A model generated the notes under the pieces. It did not search any database, was not told where the DNA came from, and saw only the letters and a list, made by a program, of their open reading frames with translations. The position numbers and the translations under genes are program-made. Below, in pieces: positions 1 through 8,059 of a stretch of 64,000 nucleotides of DNA (its first letter is position 1; every line of letters starts with the position of its first letter). The DNA is from Flaviflexus salsibiostraticola (GTDB lineage Bacteria > Actinomycetota > Actinomycetes > Actinomycetales > Actinomycetaceae): contig NZ_CP034438.1 of the NCBI RefSeq assembly GCF_003952265.1, positions 2,170,001-2,234,000 on the forward strand, in the 5' to 3' direction.

Positions 1-1488
1 GTCCCTGCGATCGACACCGAACGAGCCTTGCTGGCACCAGAGCGGCTGCGCCAGGTCGTGGACTACATCCTGGAGCATTTCGACCAGAAGACGAAACGCA
101 ACGAGCGCTACACGCTCGGCGACAAACGTCTCAACGGGTTCAACGCCCTGTTTGCGACGGCTTCGATCGACGCCGCACGCCTGTACTATCAAGAGTTTAA
201 GAAGCAGCAGGCGGACCTGGTGCCGGACAAGCGGCTCAAGGTGGGATTGATCTATTCCTATGGCGCCAACGATCCGGTCGAGGACGGGATCTTGGCTGAG
301 GAGGACTTCGAACCCAGCGCCTTGGATGGGGATGCTCGCACCTTCCTCGAGGAAGCGATCGAGGACTACAACGCCATGTTCGGCACGAGCTATGACACGT
401 CCTCGGATAAGTTCCAGAACTACTACAAAGACCTCTCGCAGAAGCTGAAGAAGCGTGAGATTGATCTGGTGATTGTGGTCAACATGTTCCTCACAGGTTT
501 CGATGCCACGACCTTGAACACCCTGTTCGTGGACAAGAACCTGCGTGCACATGGTCTTATTCAGGCGTATTCGCGGACGAATCGGATTTTGAACTCGGTC
601 AAGACCTACGGCAATATCGTCACCTTCCGCAACCTGCAGGAGGAGACGAATGCTGCCCTGGAGCTGTTCGGGAACAAGGACGCCAAGGGAATTGTCCTGC
701 TCAAGCCGTATGGGGAGTATTACAGCGACTACGCCGAGAAGGTCCACGAACTCTTGTCCACCTTCCAGGCTGGTGAACCGATCATCAGCGAGAGCGCGCA
801 GAAGGACTTCATCCAACTGTACGGTGCGATCCTCAAACTGCAGAACATCCTCACCTCTTTCGACGAATTCGACGGTCAGGCGTTGATCAGTGAGCGTCAG
901 GAGCAGGACTACCGCAGCATCTACCTGGACCTGTGGAACGACTACAAGCGGCTGCGTGAGGCGGATAAGGAGCCGATCAACGAGGACGTGGTCTTCGAGA
1001 TCGAGCTCATCAAACAAGTCGAGATCAACATCGACTACATCCTCATGCTCGTCGAGAAATACCAAGAACAATATGGCAACGGTCAGGACAAGGAGATCCG
1101 CTCCCAGATCAGCCGCGCCATCGATTCCTCGCCCAGCCTGCGGAACAAGAAAGACCTCATCGAGGACTTCGTCGACCAGGTCACCATCAACAGTGACGTT
1201 GAAGAGTCCCTACGCGAGTACATCGCAGCCCGCTCCGAACAGGAACTCACCACCATCATCACCGAAGAGCGCCTCAAACCAGACGAGACCCGCTCCTTCG
1301 TCACCACAGCCCTCCGCGATGGAGAAATCCAAGACCTCGGCACCCAGATCATGACGATCCTGCCACCCGTCTCCCGCTTCGCCCGCCCCGGCAACGGCGA
1401 CAACCACGGAGAAAAGAAGAAACGAGTCCTCGAACGACTACGCGCATTCGTCGACAGATTCTTCGGACTAGTCTCTGTGGAGAAATGA
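1..1488 (+). CDS. hsdR: Type I restriction enzyme R subunit (HsdR), 3' part only
   Basis: The reading frame is open from the first base, so the start and the N-terminal nuclease and first RecA-like domain lie outside the window. What remains (about 495 residues) is the second helicase domain and the C-terminal region. SF2 motif V/VI-like stretches are visible: FLTGFDATTLNTLFVDKNL, then QAYSRTNR followed by the GNIVTFRN segment typical of HsdR. HsdR is the motor and nuclease subunit of a type I restriction complex, translocating DNA by ATP hydrolysis and cutting far from the recognition site; HsdM and HsdS should lie upstream. The C-terminal 250 residues are charged and helical, as in the subunit-assembly domain. 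The gene is followed by a HEPN-domain gene and an Mrr gene, so it belongs to a defence island. Frame and family are clear; intactness cannot be judged. Confidence 0.9.
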   Translation, partial: VPAIDTERALLAPERLRQVVDYILEHFDQKTKRNERYTLGDKRLNGFNALFATASIDAARLYYQEFKKQQADLVPDKRLKVGLIYSYGANDPVEDGILAEEDFEPSALDGDARTFLEEAIEDYNAMFGTSYDTSSDKFQNYYKDLSQKLKKREIDLVIVVNMFLTGFDATTLNTLFVDKNLRAHGLIQAYSRTNRILNSVKTYGNIVTFRNLQEETNAALELFGNKDAKGIVLLKPYGEYYSDYAEKVHELLSTFQAGEPIISESAQKDFIQLYGAILKLQNILTSFDEFDGQALISERQEQDYRSIYLDLWNDYKRLREADKEPINEDVVFEIELIKQVEINIDYILMLVEKYQEQYGNGQDKEIRSQISRAIDSSPSLRNKKDLIEDFVDQVTINSDVEESLREYIAARSEQELTTIITEERLKPDETRSFVTTALRDGEIQDLGTQIMTILPPVSRFARPGNGDNHGEKKKRVLERLRAFVDRFFGLVSVEK

Positions 1489-1658
1489 CACGATCGGGGA
1501 ATGCGGATGACTTGGAACTCGCACGCGCTTGCTGGGACAAAGATCCGGACAATGAATCTCCACTCAGAGAAACCTCTGGCTGCGCGATGCGCGCTGAACC
1601 GAATAGCGCATGGAAGACTCCGGAACGCCCCTCTCGTCGGGAAGGCTTAGGAGAATAA
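1489..1658. other. Intergenic gap between hsdR and the HEPN gene
   Basis: A 170-nt gap with no recognised gene. A 49-codon frame (1501-1650) can be read but has no recognisable features. The strong ribosome binding site AGGAG at about 1650 belongs to the next gene. Confidence 0.5.
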
Positions 1659-3245
1659 ATGCTCGATGAAGTACTTGCGCGTCTGGGCCCCGGTGCGACG
1701 GGGTACTTGCTCAACTGTTCTGCGAGCGAGTTGGAACACGGAAAGTCGCCCACGCTGACTCCGCAGCAGCGCGGTGCCCTCGAGTTCATGAATGCACTCG
1801 AGGACGAGTTTGCTCCTAGCCCGTTCGGTGAGGGGGCAGTCGACTCTAGGTGGACTGCCACTCTCGCTTCTCCGGGATGTCATGGGATTAATTCCCTAGC
1901 GAATGAGGTGAGACTGCACTGCGGGGGTGAATTACCCAAGGCGCCGACTACCTTTTCCGAATTGGAAAGAACGTTGGCGCAGCTTGCACTGCGCGTGTAC
2001 CCCGCTTTACTTGTGAAGGGCAAGGGGACGGAGCGAAAGTCGCGCCCAAGTTTTTCTGTCTATAACCATGATCTAAATGGAATTTTTCAGAGCATGATAC
2101 TTAATGACACTATGCTCAGCGAAGCCTTTTTGCACTCTCGAAACGACGGAAGCGACCAAAAATGTATGGTCACCCCGTCGATGGGGGGACGACGACAACT
2201 TATGAGCTTTGCCGACACTCTCATTTGGGCAGGCTGGAAGTTGGCGAAGGCGCACAATAAAGCCCCGAGTGCTGAACAGCTTGCTGAAGCTGCCGTTTCG
2301 TCGCTGAGAGTCTTACGCAAGGCCATATCCGGTGAAGGTGTCCAGGTCCCCGTCCGAATTGGTCTTGCGGGAGCATTACTGCCCGCTGGCACGGCAAATC
2401 TTGATTTTCCGTGGGGGAAGCTTCGCCGTGTAGACGAGACGGATCAGATCTTCATCGGGGCCACGCCACTGAAGGGGTCTCTTGCTCGGGGCAGCGAGGA
2501 CGGCGAAGGCCTCGCGATCGCTTATAGCGGCGACCTCGTTCTTGAGACGACATGCTCTTACACGGTCAACGTCGTGGATTCGGAACAAATGCAGGGCATC
2601 GAGTTCAACAGAGACCCGCAACAAGAGATTCAGCGCAAGTTCGAGAGTATCGCACTCGGAATTCTCCTGACTTCGCCTGAGGCTCGCCCAGTTGTCGTAC
2701 GCGCATGGCAGTCCGTATTTGATCCCTTAGATGATGGTATTTCAGTCAGTTGGTCAGAGGTTGACCGGAATTGGCAAATTTCACCACGTCGACTAACTGA
2801 AGAGGAAGCGTTTAGCTGGCAGCTCTGGTCGGCCCGGGTCCAAGAATTTCGCATTCCGGAGATTGGCATTGCGATCCGACGGGCGCTCGCCGCCACCGCC
2901 CATCGTGAAGCACCGGAAGATGCGCTTATCGATGCCGTAATTGGATGGGAGAATCTTGTGGGCACGCGAGCTAACATTGTTTCATCTGTCACCGGGGCGC
3001 TCGCCAGGCTACTGAGCGAGCAAGGTGACGTCGAGATGGCAAAGAGAAAACTAGGCAATGTCTATGACGCACGTAGCCGCTTGGTGCACGGAGATCCGAA
3101 GACCGAAGAAGATGGGGTCCGAAAGAGTTCGATCGACGCAGTGATGACATTGCTTCGCGCGTTACGAAAATTCTTTGACACGGATCGGCACCTCTTGGAC
3201 TACTCGAAGAGCTCGGATCGTGCCCGGATATTGTTGAACGAGTAA
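1659..3245 (+). CDS. Apea-like HEPN-domain protein, probable defence protein
   Basis: A 528-residue protein, start fixed by AGGAG 8 nt upstream of ATG. The last 120 residues carry the segment VYDARSRLVHG, which has the R-x4-H signature of HEPN RNases and the look of the Apea-like HEPN family (long helices before, LRALRKFF helix after). The first 50 residues (VLARLGPGATGYLLNC, then LTPQQRGALEFM) resemble the small helix-turn-helix module used by some toxin-antitoxin-like proteins to hold DNA; this is weak. The middle is unrecognised. HEPN domains often act as RNases that stop growth or degrade phage RNA. The gene sits between hsdR and mrr. Its codon use is less GC-rich than its neighbours (runs such as aatttttcagagcatgat), which suggests recent transfer. 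No transmembrane segment is seen. The HEPN call is fairly good; the function is inferred. Confidence 0.65.
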   Translation: MLDEVLARLGPGATGYLLNCSASELEHGKSPTLTPQQRGALEFMNALEDEFAPSPFGEGAVDSRWTATLASPGCHGINSLANEVRLHCGGELPKAPTTFSELERTLAQLALRVYPALLVKGKGTERKSRPSFSVYNHDLNGIFQSMILNDTMLSEAFLHSRNDGSDQKCMVTPSMGGRRQLMSFADTLIWAGWKLAKAHNKAPSAEQLAEAAVSSLRVLRKAISGEGVQVPVRIGLAGALLPAGTANLDFPWGKLRRVDETDQIFIGATPLKGSLARGSEDGEGLAIAYSGDLVLETTCSYTVNVVDSEQMQGIEFNRDPQQEIQRKFESIALGILLTSPEARPVVVRAWQSVFDPLDDGISVSWSEVDRNWQISPRRLTEEEAFSWQLWSARVQEFRIPEIGIAIRRALAATAHREAPEDALIDAVIGWENLVGTRANIVSSVTGALARLLSEQGDVEMAKRKLGNVYDARSRLVHGDPKTEEDGVRKSSIDAVMTLLRALRKFFDTDRHLLDYSKSSDRARILLNE

Positions 3246-3500
3246 GAATGGGACGCGATGGCGCGAGCTGTGATCGTTTCACGATTCTGTGCTGCGGTGA
3301 TTTGGGCTTCGGGAAACGGGCGTTTGACTGAGCATTGTCTTGGTATTCCGGGGCTCTCGGATGCCCGACGCTGGTTATGACAAAGGATCGGCAATCAGCA
3401 ACATTCCGGGGCCGGGAGATCTGGGGGTGTTGCCAGCCAACGCTTCGATAGAGTTGCTTGGCAATTATTGTGACGACTCGGAAGGGCAAGGGAGCCGACC
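3246..3500. other. Intergenic gap before mrr
   Basis: A 255-nt gap with no convincing gene or RNA. The ribosome binding site GGGAG for the next gene lies near 3489. Confidence 0.4.
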
Positions 3501-4436
3501 ATGACCGTTGATAACACTCCGACAATCGACCAGTTCCGTCCGGTGGTACTTCGCGTACTCAACGATGGGCGGGAGCGCGCTATCCGGGAAGTGCGAGAGC
3601 TGGTCGCGAACCACATGCGGCTATCGGATGAAGTGAGAGCGGAGAAGATCGCGTCGGGCGAGTTCCGCTATATGAATCGGATCAACTGGGCATGTTCGGC
3701 TCTCGCAACGGCGGGGCTGCTTGAGCGCCCTAGGCGTGGACACTATCGGATCACTGAGGATGGGCGGGCGGTTGACGGGCGCAACCTGGCGTCGTACTCC
3801 GAAAAAGACATGCTCGAGTGGCCAGTGTGGGTTGCTTACCAGGAAGAGATTGCGGCCAGAAAAGAGGACCGCGTACCAGCGGATAGCGCTCGTGCCGAGG
3901 AAGAGACTAATCCCGTAGAGGTCATGGCCTCGGCCGAGAGCACTTTTAACGCCCAAACCGAGACTGCTCTGCGCAGACGTCTGCAAGAAGCCTCCCCGGA
4001 GTTCTTCGAGAAGGCAGTTATCGACCTGCTCTGGGCGATGGGTTACGGCGGCACTCACGGGGAGAAGCAGTATGTAGGGCGCTCAGGTGACGGCGGAATC
4101 GACGGCATAATCCGCCAGGACGCGCTCGGGCTGACCAACGTTTATATCCAGGCCAAGCGCTACGCCGATCACAACAAGGTAGGTGATCCCGAGATCCGCA
4201 ACTTCATTGGCGCTTTGGACTCACGCGGTGCGAACCTGGGCGTATTCATCACCACCTCGAGCTTTCAGCCCTCCGCGGTCCGCACGGCAGCCGGATATCG
4301 TCACGGCAAGATCGTGCTAATCGACGGCGTCAAACTTACGACGTTGATGCTGGCCTACGGGGTCGCTGTTCACAAGACACACGAGTTCACTCTCTACGAG
4401 ATCGACGATGATTTCTTCGACGAGGAGCACGCCTAA
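3501..4436 (+). CDS. mrr: Mrr-type restriction endonuclease (type IV)
   Basis: A 311-residue protein with an N-terminal winged-helix Mrr_N domain (residues about 5-95, including FRYMNRINWACSALATAGLL) and a C-terminal PD-(D/E)xK nuclease domain (about 160-290). The catalytic residues are visible as E170 in PEFFEKAVIDLL, D201 in GDGGIDG, and Q217-A-K219 in YIQAKRY. Mrr enzymes cut DNA carrying methylated bases, so it should restrict foreign methylated DNA in the cytoplasm. The linker between the domains (110-150) is acidic and probably disordered. It closes the defence island begun by hsdR and the HEPN gene, reading in the same direction but with its own ribosome binding site and a 255-nt gap, so it may have its own promoter. 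Length and motif order are normal for the family. Confidence 0.92.
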   Translation: MTVDNTPTIDQFRPVVLRVLNDGRERAIREVRELVANHMRLSDEVRAEKIASGEFRYMNRINWACSALATAGLLERPRRGHYRITEDGRAVDGRNLASYSEKDMLEWPVWVAYQEEIAARKEDRVPADSARAEEETNPVEVMASAESTFNAQTETALRRRLQEASPEFFEKAVIDLLWAMGYGGTHGEKQYVGRSGDGGIDGIIRQDALGLTNVYIQAKRYADHNKVGDPEIRNFIGALDSRGANLGVFITTSSFQPSAVRTAAGYRHGKIVLIDGVKLTTLMLAYGVAVHKTHEFTLYEIDDDFFDEEHA

Positions 4437-4580
4437 ACCGAACAGATCTCCGACCTGCGGACGGCCCCGAACGAGCGCTGCAGCCCATCAGCCTCACTTA
4501 TTCTTCGGCTTGGGCGAGGCACGTCTTAAAAATGGAGTCGCCCCCGCTGAATGCGAAAGGCACCTCCCGCATGGCGCCGG

Positions 4581-6608
4581 CTAGAGACCTCTTCGTTCGA
4601 GCAGCGCCTCCGCCCGGGGTTCTCTCCCGCGCACCGCCGCAAAGGACTCCATCGGATCCCGTGACGAGCCTCGCGAAAGGAGCTCTCGACGCAGCTTCTC
4701 GCCGGCCTCCCGGTTCAGTCCGCCGTCGCTGCCCTTCGCACCCTTGGAGGCGAACCACTGCTCGATGTCGGCGACCAGCACCTCCGCCCACATGTACGAG
4801 TAGTAGCCGGCATCATATCCGCCGCCGAAGGTGTGCTTGAAGTAGGCGGTGCGGTAACGCGGCGGCACGAGCTCATGGTAGACACCGAGATCCTTCAGTG
4901 CCTTCTGCTCAAACTCCTCAATCGCAGCCGAGTCGGGCACCTCCTCGGCGCTGATCTGGTGCCAAGCCTGGTCGAGAAGCGCCGAGGCGACGAACTCGGT
5001 TGTGGCGAAACCCTGGCCGAACGTCTTCGACGCCGACAGCTTTGCCGCGAGCTCTGTCGGAAGCGGCTCGCCGGTCTCGTAATGGACGGCGAACTGCGCG
5101 AGAACCTCGGGGTGGTAGCTCCACATCTCGTTCAGCTGGCTCGGCAGCTCGACGAAGTCCCTGGGAACAGCTGTGCCTGAGGTTGAGACGTAGTACGTGT
5201 CCGAAAGCAGTCCATGGAGCGCGTGCCCGAACTCGTGGAACACGGTCTCGACCTGATCCCACGTGAGAAGGGTTTCCTGTCCCGCGGGCGGCTCTTCGAA
5301 GTTCGAGTTGTTCATGATAACCGGCTTGGTGCCAGCCCGATGCGACTGGTCGAGCAGCGAGTGCATCCATGCTCCGCCAGACTTGCCCTTGCGGGCGTAG
5401 AAGTCGGCCTGGAACAGGCCGATTGCCTTGCCGGACTCGTCGAAGACCTCCCAGGTCTGGACGGTGTCGACGTAGCCGGCGATGTCCGGCCTCGGGGTGA
5501 AGGTGATGCCGAAGAGCTTCTCGGCGGCGTAGAAGATTCCCTTCTCCACAACATTGCTGAGGGCCAGGTACGGCTTGAGGGCGGCGTCGTCGACCGCCAC
5601 CTGACCGCGGAGCTTCTCCTGATAAAAGGCCCAGTCGCCAGCCTCGAGACCATCGCTTGCGGGATCCTCCTCGACGAGCGCGCGAAGATTCTCCTGCTCG
5701 CGATCGACAGCCTGGACGGCGCGTGAGGCGACGGAGGTGAGGAGATCGATGATGTTCTGAGAGTCGCCCGCCATGCCCTTCATCGCCACCACCTGGGCGT
5801 GATGGGGCTGGCCGAGGAGGGCGGCACGTTCGGCCCGCAGCTTGGCGATATCGACGACCAGCTGACGGGAGTCGGACGATTCGAAGTCGCCAAGGCCGCG
5901 CCTCGTCGACGCATCGAGGAGTGCCCGCCGGGTGGCGGGATTCGTGAGCTCCGCCTGGAGAGGCTGGTTGGTGAAATTGAGGAGACGAATGCGGAATGTG
6001 CCGTCCTCCTGCTCAAAGCTCGCGATCTGCTCGTCGCTCAGCCCTGCCAGTTCGTCGCGCGAGTCAACGATGAGCGCGTTGTCTTCCATCGCCTTCGTGG
6101 CGCGCTGGCTGAAAAGGATCTCGAGGCTCGACAGCTGGGAGTCGATCGCCTTCAGCTTCGCCTGTTCCGTCTCGGACAGGTCGATGCCCTTGAGGCGGAA
6201 CTTCTTGAGAGTGTCCTCGACGAAGTAACGCGTCTCCTCATCAGCCTCGCTCAGGTCGACTGCCTCGAAGCGCTCGAACATGCGACGGTCGAGCCAGAAG
6301 GCATTTGTGTGCGCAGAGAGCTCCGGGCCGAGTGTGGCTTGGATCTGCTCGAGCTCGAGGCCGCCCATCGACGAGAAGAGCGTGAATGCCGGGGCGAGCG
6401 CGCGATTGATGACGTCGTTCGACTTGTCGACAGCCACGACGGTGTTCTCAACCGTGGCGGGCTCAGGGTTGGTCGCAATCCGCTCCCACTGCGCCCGCTG
6501 ATCTTCCATGGCCGAGCGGGCCGCGGGGAGGATGTGCTCGGGCTTGATCGCAGCCCAGTTGGGCACTCCGTATGGAAGGGCAGAGGGGGTGAGGAGAGGA
6601 TTCGTCAT
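4581..6608 (-). CDS. M3 family metallopeptidase, peptidyl-dipeptidase Dcp-like
   Basis: A 675-residue cytoplasmic zinc peptidase. The zinc site is H458-E-F-G-H462 in VETVFHEFGHALHG, with the third ligand in the following FVELPSQLNEMW segment, which is the M3A pattern. The start matches the family (PYGVPNWAAIKPEHILPA is a normal N-terminus) and the C-terminus FAAVRGREPRAEALLERRGL is the normal end. These enzymes remove dipeptides from the C-terminus of short peptides and recycle peptides from protein turnover. It has no signal peptide. It stands alone, reading away from the accessory region that begins at 6609, with a convergent end against mrr. Dcp versus oligopeptidase A cannot be settled from motifs alone, but the length fits Dcp. 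Confidence 0.92.
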   Translation of the reverse strand: MTNPLLTPSALPYGVPNWAAIKPEHILPAARSAMEDQRAQWERIATNPEPATVENTVVAVDKSNDVINRALAPAFTLFSSMGGLELEQIQATLGPELSAHTNAFWLDRRMFERFEAVDLSEADEETRYFVEDTLKKFRLKGIDLSETEQAKLKAIDSQLSSLEILFSQRATKAMEDNALIVDSRDELAGLSDEQIASFEQEDGTFRIRLLNFTNQPLQAELTNPATRRALLDASTRRGLGDFESSDSRQLVVDIAKLRAERAALLGQPHHAQVVAMKGMAGDSQNIIDLLTSVASRAVQAVDREQENLRALVEEDPASDGLEAGDWAFYQEKLRGQVAVDDAALKPYLALSNVVEKGIFYAAEKLFGITFTPRPDIAGYVDTVQTWEVFDESGKAIGLFQADFYARKGKSGGAWMHSLLDQSHRAGTKPVIMNNSNFEEPPAGQETLLTWDQVETVFHEFGHALHGLLSDTYYVSTSGTAVPRDFVELPSQLNEMWSYHPEVLAQFAVHYETGEPLPTELAAKLSASKTFGQGFATTEFVASALLDQAWHQISAEEVPDSAAIEEFEQKALKDLGVYHELVPPRYRTAYFKHTFGGGYDAGYYSYMWAEVLVADIEQWFASKGAKGSDGGLNREAGEKLRRELLSRGSSRDPMESFAAVRGREPRAEALLERRGL

Positions 6609-7047
6609 GCATCGATGCTAGGCCAGACTGCGCGGGTAGAGGCAACTCGGCGCTCCAGGTTTGGTCCCGGCGAGGTGCCGGGGGGCCGAATCATGCAGCT
6701 TCCTCCGCATGGGCTTGGCGCAGCCAGCACACATTCTGTCCGACCTGCCTGCTCTACTAGTAGATAGGGAGCAAATCGCTCCGCGGCAGGACACGAGTCC
6801 TGCCGAACTCGCGTCACCACCGCGCCTCTGAGAAATCGGCCGCTCCGCCATGCCAGCTGGATTGAGCCGTTGCAGAGGACATCTAAGTCGCTCGCTGCCT
6901 CCCGCCATGGAACCGGCGATCTGCAGCGCGCTATACCCATCTCGTTCGGGCTCCGCCGGCTTCGGCCGTTCGGGCCCCGTCGGCCGTCTTGTGGCGGTCA
7001 ACCTTCACGCCTAGATACCACTCCAAATTCTTACTCAGTCACCGACA

Positions 7048-7081
7048 GCAGGGTGGCAGCTCCGCAGAGCTGCCACCCTGC
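7048..7081. terminator. 15-bp perfect hairpin in the leader of the small protein gene
   Basis: Stem 7048-7062 pairs perfectly with 7067-7081 around the loop CGCA. There is no T-run on either side. It could be a terminator for upstream transcription or a leader structure for the gene at 7143. Confidence 0.55.
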
Positions 7082-7098
7082 ACCTCTCTCAACCCTCG

Positions 7099-7121
7099 GC
7101 CCGGGTCCCCACCCGGGCTTT
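7099..7121 (+). terminator. GC hairpin followed by TTT, leader attenuator or terminator
   Basis: Stem GCCCGGGT (7099-7106) pairs with ACCCGGGC (7111-7118) around CCCC, followed by TTT. It lies only 22 nt before the start codon at 7143, so if it terminates transcription it would act on this gene's own leader. Confidence 0.45.
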
Positions 7122-7142
7122 CACCTACCCAAGGAAGATGTC

Positions 7143-7622
7143 ATGTTTGAGGACGACCGCGCCGATGAGCGCGACATGCAGGACCAGAATGAGTGCCAGC
7201 CGGAGCCTGGCGAGAGCGCTGAGTGCGAGCGGCAGTCGGCGGTTCGGCTTCCACGCGAGATCGCTTACGACAGCGGCATCGACCACTGCCTGCTCCAGGG
7301 CGGCGCCCACAGCACGAGTATCGAGCAGATCCAGAAGGCGCTCGCCGGGGAGTGGGAGACCGTCATCATCGCCCGGTGGGAATGGGAGCACATCGAGTTC
7401 GCCGACAGCAATGGCTTTCGGAGGCTCTGGAGCCACAGTCCGGGCATGCTGGAGGGTCTGGTCCAGGGGGTGACCATGGGTCACGATGTTCAGTGGTCTG
7501 CCGAGCATGAGCTGCTGAAGCTGGAGATCGGAGATCTCGCCTACTTTGTAGGGCTGAGCGAGGGCCCTATCACGCCCTGCGAACGGCCTGTCGAGCCCTC
7601 CGAATCGGCCGGGGCCGCGTAG
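7143..7622 (+). CDS. Small conserved protein of unknown function, copy A of a paralogous pair
   Basis: A 159-residue acidic protein without a signal peptide or membrane segment. The start is the ATG 6 nt after AAGGAAG. The first 45 residues are rich in Asp, Glu and Gln and probably disordered. The C-terminal 90 residues are clearly related to the protein at 10826: both share an H-x-IEFA segment, a FRR-x-W-x-HSP motif, a W-S-x(2-3)-y-x(2)-L-x-IE stretch and G-L-x-EG-x-x-TPC near the end. I do not recognise the family. It precedes a one-TM protein gene, as the second copy does, so the two probably work together. Two hairpins (7048-7081 and 7099-7118) precede it and another follows it. Confidence 0.7.
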   Translation: MFEDDRADERDMQDQNECQPEPGESAECERQSAVRLPREIAYDSGIDHCLLQGGAHSTSIEQIQKALAGEWETVIIARWEWEHIEFADSNGFRRLWSHSPGMLEGLVQGVTMGHDVQWSAEHELLKLEIGDLAYFVGLSEGPITPCERPVEPSESAGAA

Positions 7623-7694
7623 CACCTCGAGTCGCGCTTTCCTGTCCAAGGACTACGCTGTCTCTCACCCCAACCGGGGTGCATCTCCTTCGCA

Positions 7695-7730
7695 TCGGTT
7701 CAGACGGCCGAGCTCAGCCGTCTGAACCGA
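7695..7730 (+). terminator. 14-bp hairpin between the small protein gene and the one-TM gene
   Basis: Stem 7695-7708 pairs perfectly with 7717-7730 around CGAGCTCA. It sits 26 nt before the ATG at 7756 and may be a terminator of the upstream gene or a partial attenuator within the cassette. No T-run follows. Confidence 0.55.
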
Positions 7731-7755
7731 CGCGATGATCTGAAGGATGGGGATC

Positions 7756-8054
7756 ATGAAACCGATTGCGCGAGACCGGCCTCCTCAGCCGCCCGCCTCG
7801 ATGTTCGATGACGTCGCCCACGACAGCGATCATCCGTGGCGCAGGTGGGCTCGCATCGGTGTGCTGTCGGGCTTCGTCCTCATCGTGCTCGCCGGTCTCG
7901 TCGGCCTGTTCGACCTCGGAGGCAGTAAGCAGGCCGAGCTGGGGGAGACGCGGGTGGACGTCGACTTCCCGATGTCGACCAGGGCGGGCATGGATCTCAG
8001 GGTCGCTGTCGCGATCACGAGCGATGAGCCGCTGCCCGACACGGACGCCCTTCT
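7756..8054 (+). pseudogene. One-TM membrane protein, 5' part, cut by IS110 insertion
   Basis: The first 99 codons of a gene whose 3' part lies at 9427-9691. The ATG at 7756 follows GAAGGATGGGG; an in-frame ATG at 7747 is less well placed. The protein has a cytoplasmic head with the motif HPWRRWARIG, one transmembrane segment (about residues 35-55, VLSGFVLIVLAGLVGLF), then the beginning of an extracytoplasmic beta-rich domain (ETRVDVDFPMSTRAGMDLRV). Joining 8054 to 9427 restores one frame of 187 codons: the codon CT|T becomes Leu and reading continues TIRMEIDREYL. Without excision, translation would stop a few codons into the IS at about 8085. A short remnant of a second copy lies at 11382-11460. 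The family is one I associate with neighbours of DUF421 genes; the role is unknown. Confidence 0.75.
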
Positions 8055-8059
8055 AAGTG

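Larger units (their letters stand above)
6609..7142. other. 534-nt intergenic region with palindromes and hairpins
   Basis: No gene is supported here. It holds a 12-bp palindrome TCTACTAGTAGA (6753-6764), a 9-bp hairpin (6784-6805, loop ACGA), and two strong hairpins described separately just before the next gene. It should contain the promoter of the leftward peptidase and of the rightward small protein gene. Confidence 0.5.

Noticed and set aside
1501..1650. A 49-codon frame between hsdR and the HEPN gene
   Set aside because: No recognisable domain and no clear ribosome binding site; composition looks like chance in a gap.
6753..6805. Palindrome and hairpin cluster considered as a tRNA or small RNA gene
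   Set aside because: No cloverleaf, no CCA end and no conserved tRNA positions could be fitted.
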